This document shows, piece after piece, positions 49,842 through 52,276 of a stretch of DNA of 52,276 bases. Position 1 is the stretch's first letter. Every line of letters begins with the position of its first letter. Source of the DNA: an uncultured Flavobacteriales bacterium (GTDB taxonomy: Bacteria > Bacteroidota > Bacteroidia > Flavobacteriales > CAJXXR01); NCBI GenBank assembly GCA_913063375.1, contig CAJXXR010000021.1, positions 1 to 52,276 of the forward strand, in the 5' to 3' direction. The notes under the pieces were generated by a model. The model saw nothing but the letters and a program-made list of their open reading frames with translations. It made no database searches and had not been told where the DNA came from. A program made the translations under genes and the position numbers.

Positions 49842-50495
49842 TTAATGTAGGTCTATAGGGGTTAAGGTTCGTATAGACCCTTTTTTTTCTTGGGCTATTA
49901 ATACCATTTTTTGAGCTAGTGCGTTAACATTTAATGGTGTTTGATTTATCATTAATTTTGGAAATATTTGACTTAGAAAATGTAGTATTGGTAAGGTCCA
50001 AGTTTCAGCTAGCCGGACTTCAACTCTATTTGGTGCAAATAATAATGGGGGTCTAAATATATTTAATTGCTCAAAGTTAATTTTTTTAAGCTGCTCCTCC
50101 ATTTTCCCTTTTGTTTTTAGGTATAAAAATGAAGAATTTTTATTTGCCCCTGTACTGCTAATGACATTAAATTGAACTACTTCCTTCCTTTTCGACCAAT
50201 GGGCGAGTTCAATTACATAATCCAAATCGACTCGTATAAACTCCTTTGCTGATCCAGCCTTTTTTCTAGTGGTACCAATAGTGCAGAATACCTCATGAAT
50301 TTCACTATCTATAGATAGTTGATCCTGTAATCGATCCATATTTAGAATGTGCTCAATTATTTTTGGGTGAGCGGCTATTCCTGTATTCTTATAATGTACA
50401 ATATGAATCTCTTTATAAAGAGGTGATTGTAATAACAAGAGAATTAACGAGCGTCCAGTTTCACCTGTAGCTCCCATTATTAGAGCATTTTTCAT
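49842..50495 (-). CDS. NAD(P)-binding Rossmann protein, TIP30/HTATIP2-like
   Basis: This is an atypical SDR with the cofactor loop MGATGETGRSL (residues 8-18), a FCTIGTTRKKAGS segment after the fourth strand, the catalytic-like S-S-T-GANKNS stretch and Y-x-x-x-K in YLKTKGK, then FRPPLLF. This order is that of HTATIP2/TIP30-like oxidoreductases found in eukaryotes and many bacteria. At 217 residues it matches the bacterial forms. The substrate is unknown. It lies 10 nt after the slipin gene and is probably cotranscribed with it. Confidence 0.85.
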   Translation of the reverse strand: MKNALIMGATGETGRSLILLLLQSPLYKEIHIVHYKNTGIAAHPKIIEHILNMDRLQDQLSIDSEIHEVFCTIGTTRKKAGSAKEFIRVDLDYVIELAHWSKRKEVVQFNVISSTGANKNSSFLYLKTKGKMEEQLKKINFEQLNIFRPPLLFAPNRVEVRLAETWTLPILHFLSQIFPKLMINQTPLNVNALAQKMVLIAQEKKGSIRTLTPIDLH

Positions 50496-50505
50496 ATTTT
50501 TATTA

Positions 50506-51258
50506 CTATTCTTTTTTGTTTTTTTTTGTTTTAGCTGGTAATATTTCTTCTGGGAACGGGAATACTATGGTTGAATTTTTTTCTGAGGCAATATCAGCTA
50601 AAGTTTGGTATAATCTTAACTTTATCGCCGAAGGGGATTTATCTATCATTAACCCTGCTTCCAATAAAGCTGCTGCTGCTTGCTTTTCAGCTTCTGCAAG
50701 GATGATTCTTGCCCGTCTACTTCTTTCGGCTTCGGCTTGATTGGCCATAGATCGTTTCATGTTTTCTGGGAGTTCAATATCTTTTATCTTAACATCTTCT
50801 ATTGAAATTCCCCATTGATCTGTTTGGTCATCTACAATTTTCCGAATATTATCTCCAATAGATTCTCTTTTTGATAAGATTACGTCTAATTCAACCTTAC
50901 CACAGACATCTCTCAATGAGGCTTGGGCCATTTGAGAAATTGCAAAATGGTATTCCTCTACTTCTAATACTGATTTTTCAGGGTCAATAATTTTAAAGAA
51001 TAATACCCCATTAATTTTACATGGCACATTGTCATTTGTCATTATTTCTTGGGAAGGAATATTAATAGTTATTACCCTTATGTCCACAAATTGAGTGGAT
51101 TCTACTAAAGGAATTATCCATCTGAACCCAGGATTTAGAATAGAAACAAATTTTCCAAATCTAAATTTTAGCGCTCTTTTATACTCAAAGACAATTCGGA
51201 TTCCTAATAAAAAGAATACAACAAATATTGATAAGAGAAATGTAGGGAATATTAACAT
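50506..51258 (-). CDS. Slipin/stomatin-like SPFH-domain membrane protein
   Basis: The protein has one N-terminal membrane segment (about residues 3-22) followed by the SPFH/PHB domain: VFEYKRALKFRFGKFVSILNPGFRWIIPLVESTQFVDIRVITINIPSQEIMTNDNV is split here as family motifs FRFGKF, PGFRWIIPL and IPSQEIMTNDNV. A helical, coiled-coil-prone segment follows (MANQAEAERSRRARIILAEAEKQAA). Stomatin-like proteins assemble in membrane microdomains and often pair with an NfeD/ClpP-class protease, but no such gene is adjacent. At 250 residues it is typical of prokaryotic slipins. Confidence 0.9.
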   Translation of the reverse strand: MLIFPTFLLSIFVVFFLLGIRIVFEYKRALKFRFGKFVSILNPGFRWIIPLVESTQFVDIRVITINIPSQEIMTNDNVPCKINGVLFFKIIDPEKSVLEVEEYHFAISQMAQASLRDVCGKVELDVILSKRESIGDNIRKIVDDQTDQWGISIEDVKIKDIELPENMKRSMANQAEAERSRRARIILAEAEKQAAAALLEAGLMIDKSPSAIKLRLYQTLADIASEKNSTIVFPFPEEILPAKTKKNKKE

Positions 51259-51556
51259 AGTATTTGTTTTAAGATTGTATGTTTCAATAAGTTACAAAAA
51301 ACTTTATGAAATAACAATTTAAATGTATAGTCCTTGATTGGTACAAATATATGTGGTCTTTATTGCAGATTAATTATGGTTCTTTGGGAGCCAAATTCAC
51401 CCGTAAATAATTGTAGAGTCATGTGTGTTAGAATATTGGCATGCTTATTGCTTAAGGCAGTCGAGTTGGGCCTATAACCAATATGGGCCTTTTGAGGGAT
51501 TTTTTATTTTCGGTATTTCAAATAGAAATACATTTTTAATTTTATAAACAGATTTT
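51259..51556. other. Intergenic region with an orphan terminator-like hairpin
   Basis: This 298-bp gap separates divergent genes. A hairpin GGCCTATA / TATGGGCC (51469-51476 and 51482-51489, one G-U pair, loop ACCAA) is followed by TTTT and a further T-rich stretch, as in a + strand terminator. The nearest + strand gene ends 1.6 kb upstream. A short Leu-rich frame (18 codons, ATG 51421 to TAA 51477) runs into the hairpin. No other gene is visible. It could be a short RNA or a leader for the next gene. Confidence 0.4.
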
Positions 51557-52000
51557 ATGTTAGAGAGTTTTAACTATTTTCGTGAGAGGGAGTTTTGGAA
51601 AGTAATTGCCATGTTAGATTGGAATCACGTTGGAGATGACGGAAAAGTATTAGAGCGTGCTAAATATTATTTATCTAAACGATCAGTACTCTCCATTGAA
51701 GCATTTAGAAAAACTTTGAATGAAAGACTAAAGGGCTTAGAGGATACAAGGTTTCTTGAGATGATGTTAAGTAATTCAATCAATGGAAAAAAGAAAAATA
51801 TAACCTCACGACTCTTTTTAAATACTAGATGCTTGGTAATTGCTTCTGGTCAAAAATACTATAAATCCGTCCTTAGTAATCCTGCAAAAATGAAGGAGAA
51901 TATGGAGTTTGGTGGATTGCTTGAGTTAGCAGATGCTGCTTTGCAATTGAAGATTGGAAACCCCAAGGTTTCTAAGAAAAACAAGCAGGTTGTGAGTTAA
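51557..52000 (+). CDS. DUF4240-like protein
   Basis: This 147-residue cytoplasmic protein has no signal peptide. Residues about 10-75 (REFWKVIAMLDW, then GDDGKVLERAKYYLS, SIEAFRKTLNERLKGLED) and about 100-125 (TRCLVIASGQKYYKSVLSNPAKM) match the pattern I know from DUF4240 proteins, which have FW near the start and an F-x-x-x-x-x-L-I-x-x-G-x-x-x-Y segment before PxxL/M. The function of that family is not known. The C terminus is basic (KVSKKNKQ). It ends before a good terminator and is monocistronic. Confidence 0.65.
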   Translation: MLESFNYFREREFWKVIAMLDWNHVGDDGKVLERAKYYLSKRSVLSIEAFRKTLNERLKGLEDTRFLEMMLSNSINGKKKNITSRLFLNTRCLVIASGQKYYKSVLSNPAKMKENMEFGGLLELADAALQLKIGNPKVSKKNKQVVS

Positions 52001-52038
52001 GGAAACGCTTAGAAATAGCATGCAATTATTATTTTGAG

Positions 52039-52067
52039 GTCGAATCTAGATTTAGGTTCGACTTTTT
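52039..52067 (+). terminator. Terminator of the DUF4240-like gene
   Basis: A 10-bp stem GTCGAATCTA / TAGGTTCGAC (52039-52048 and 52053-52062, one G-U pair) with loop GATT is followed by TTTTT. Confidence 0.88.
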
Positions 52068-52111
52068 GGTTTAATTAATTTCTGTATTTATATCCTTGTA
52101 TATATTGCGTG

Positions 52112-52143
52112 TTTGTGAAAAAGCTATCGTTATATTATCTTTA
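52112..52143 (+). promoter_or_regulatory. Candidate promoter of the gene cut by the window end
   Basis: TTTG (52112-52115) and TATCTTTA (52136-52143, one mismatch to TAnnTTTG) are 20 bp apart. They would give a leader of roughly 110 nt before the ATG at 52263. Confidence 0.4.
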
Positions 52144-52262
52144 TTTTTACATTTAACCCTTTATATCTTCCACTCATCGAGGCAAAGTCCCATACTTTTC
52201 AAAACTGCCGTATTCTTGTAGTGTAGAACAACGATAAACACACAACACAATATATACCTGTT

Positions 52263-52276
52263 ATGAAAAAAATTAC
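52263..52276 (+). CDS. Start of a truncated gene (first codons only)
   Basis: ATG at 52263 is followed by AAA AAA ATT and the window ends. A start of MKKI is typical of exported proteins with signal peptides, but nothing more can be said. The preceding 190 bp hold a terminator-to-promoter interval and no other open frame, which supports a real start here. Confidence 0.4.

Noticed and set aside
1..52276. CRISPR arrays, insertion sequences, phage genes, tRNA or rRNA genes
   Set aside because: By eye I found no regularly spaced repeats, transposase or integrase motifs, tRNA-like folds ending in CCA, or rRNA sequence. A tRNA or covariance-model search was not possible here.

Overview
The window is chromosomal DNA from a low-GC member of the Bacteroidota, most likely a Flavobacteriia-like or related gliding or T9SS-bearing lineage. 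The signs are: promoters of the TAnnTTTG (-7) type; almost no Shine-Dalgarno sequences; the mutY-ssb-gldE-gldD cluster beside an HU gene; a secreted protein ending in a CHU_C/T9SS type-B sorting domain; Kdo/lipid A genes (lpxK, lpxH, waaA); and short Bacteroidota-type forms of LeuA and HisB. I see no phage, insertion sequence, CRISPR array, tRNA or rRNA. Gene density is high and intergenic hairpin terminators are frequent.

Layout. 1-10.6 kb: a 2-oxoacid dehydrogenase E2, a saccharopine dehydrogenase-like enzyme on the other strand, small DUF4476 and DUF423 proteins, ATP-type PEP carboxykinase, then a + strand run lpxK, gatB, a TlpA-like lipoprotein, lpxH and a short-chain dehydrogenase. 10.6-12.7 kb (-): an outer-membrane-type protein followed by waaA. 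13.1-18.9 kb (+): a NYN-domain protein, a DegT-family aminotransferase, a CpsB/YwqE-type phosphatase, a two-domain PaaZ enzyme and TerC. 18.9-23.2 kb (-): a complete leuACDB operon. 23.4-31.2 kb: a conserved helical-repeat protein (+), the gldD/gldE/ssb/mutY cluster (-), then HU, a TPR protein, a 30-residue highly basic protein and RNase G/E (+). 31.2-39.1 kb: a TPR lipoprotein (-), yaaA-cvfB (+), enoyl-CoA hydratase plus a fused alpha-beta E1 of a 2-oxoacid dehydrogenase (+), and a T9SS cargo protein (-). 39.3-46.5 kb (-): the complete hisGDCBHAFIE operon. 46.7-49.1 kb (-): an FMN reductase, two tandem DinB proteins and an outer-membrane-type protein, divergent from a MarR regulator. 49.8-52.3 kb: a TIP30-like Rossmann protein and a slipin (-), a DUF4240-like protein (+) and the first codons of another gene.

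The most interesting element is upstream of hisG. A 26-codon reading frame at 46410-46490 (-) carries His codons 7, 8, 10 and 11 (HH-L-HH). It starts about 15 nt downstream of a likely promoter and is followed by mutually exclusive RNA hairpins that end just before hisG. This looks like a ribosome-sensing histidine attenuator, but without the usual terminator U-tract. Second is the MarR/FMN-reductase intergenic region, where a perfect 17-bp inverted repeat has arms that are themselves palindromic and one arm covers the -33 element of the marR promoter. Other points of note are the 30-residue basic protein, an in-frame (AAC)8 tract in the linker of HisIE, a gatB gene with no ATG start, and a structured 100-nt intergenic region before paaZ.
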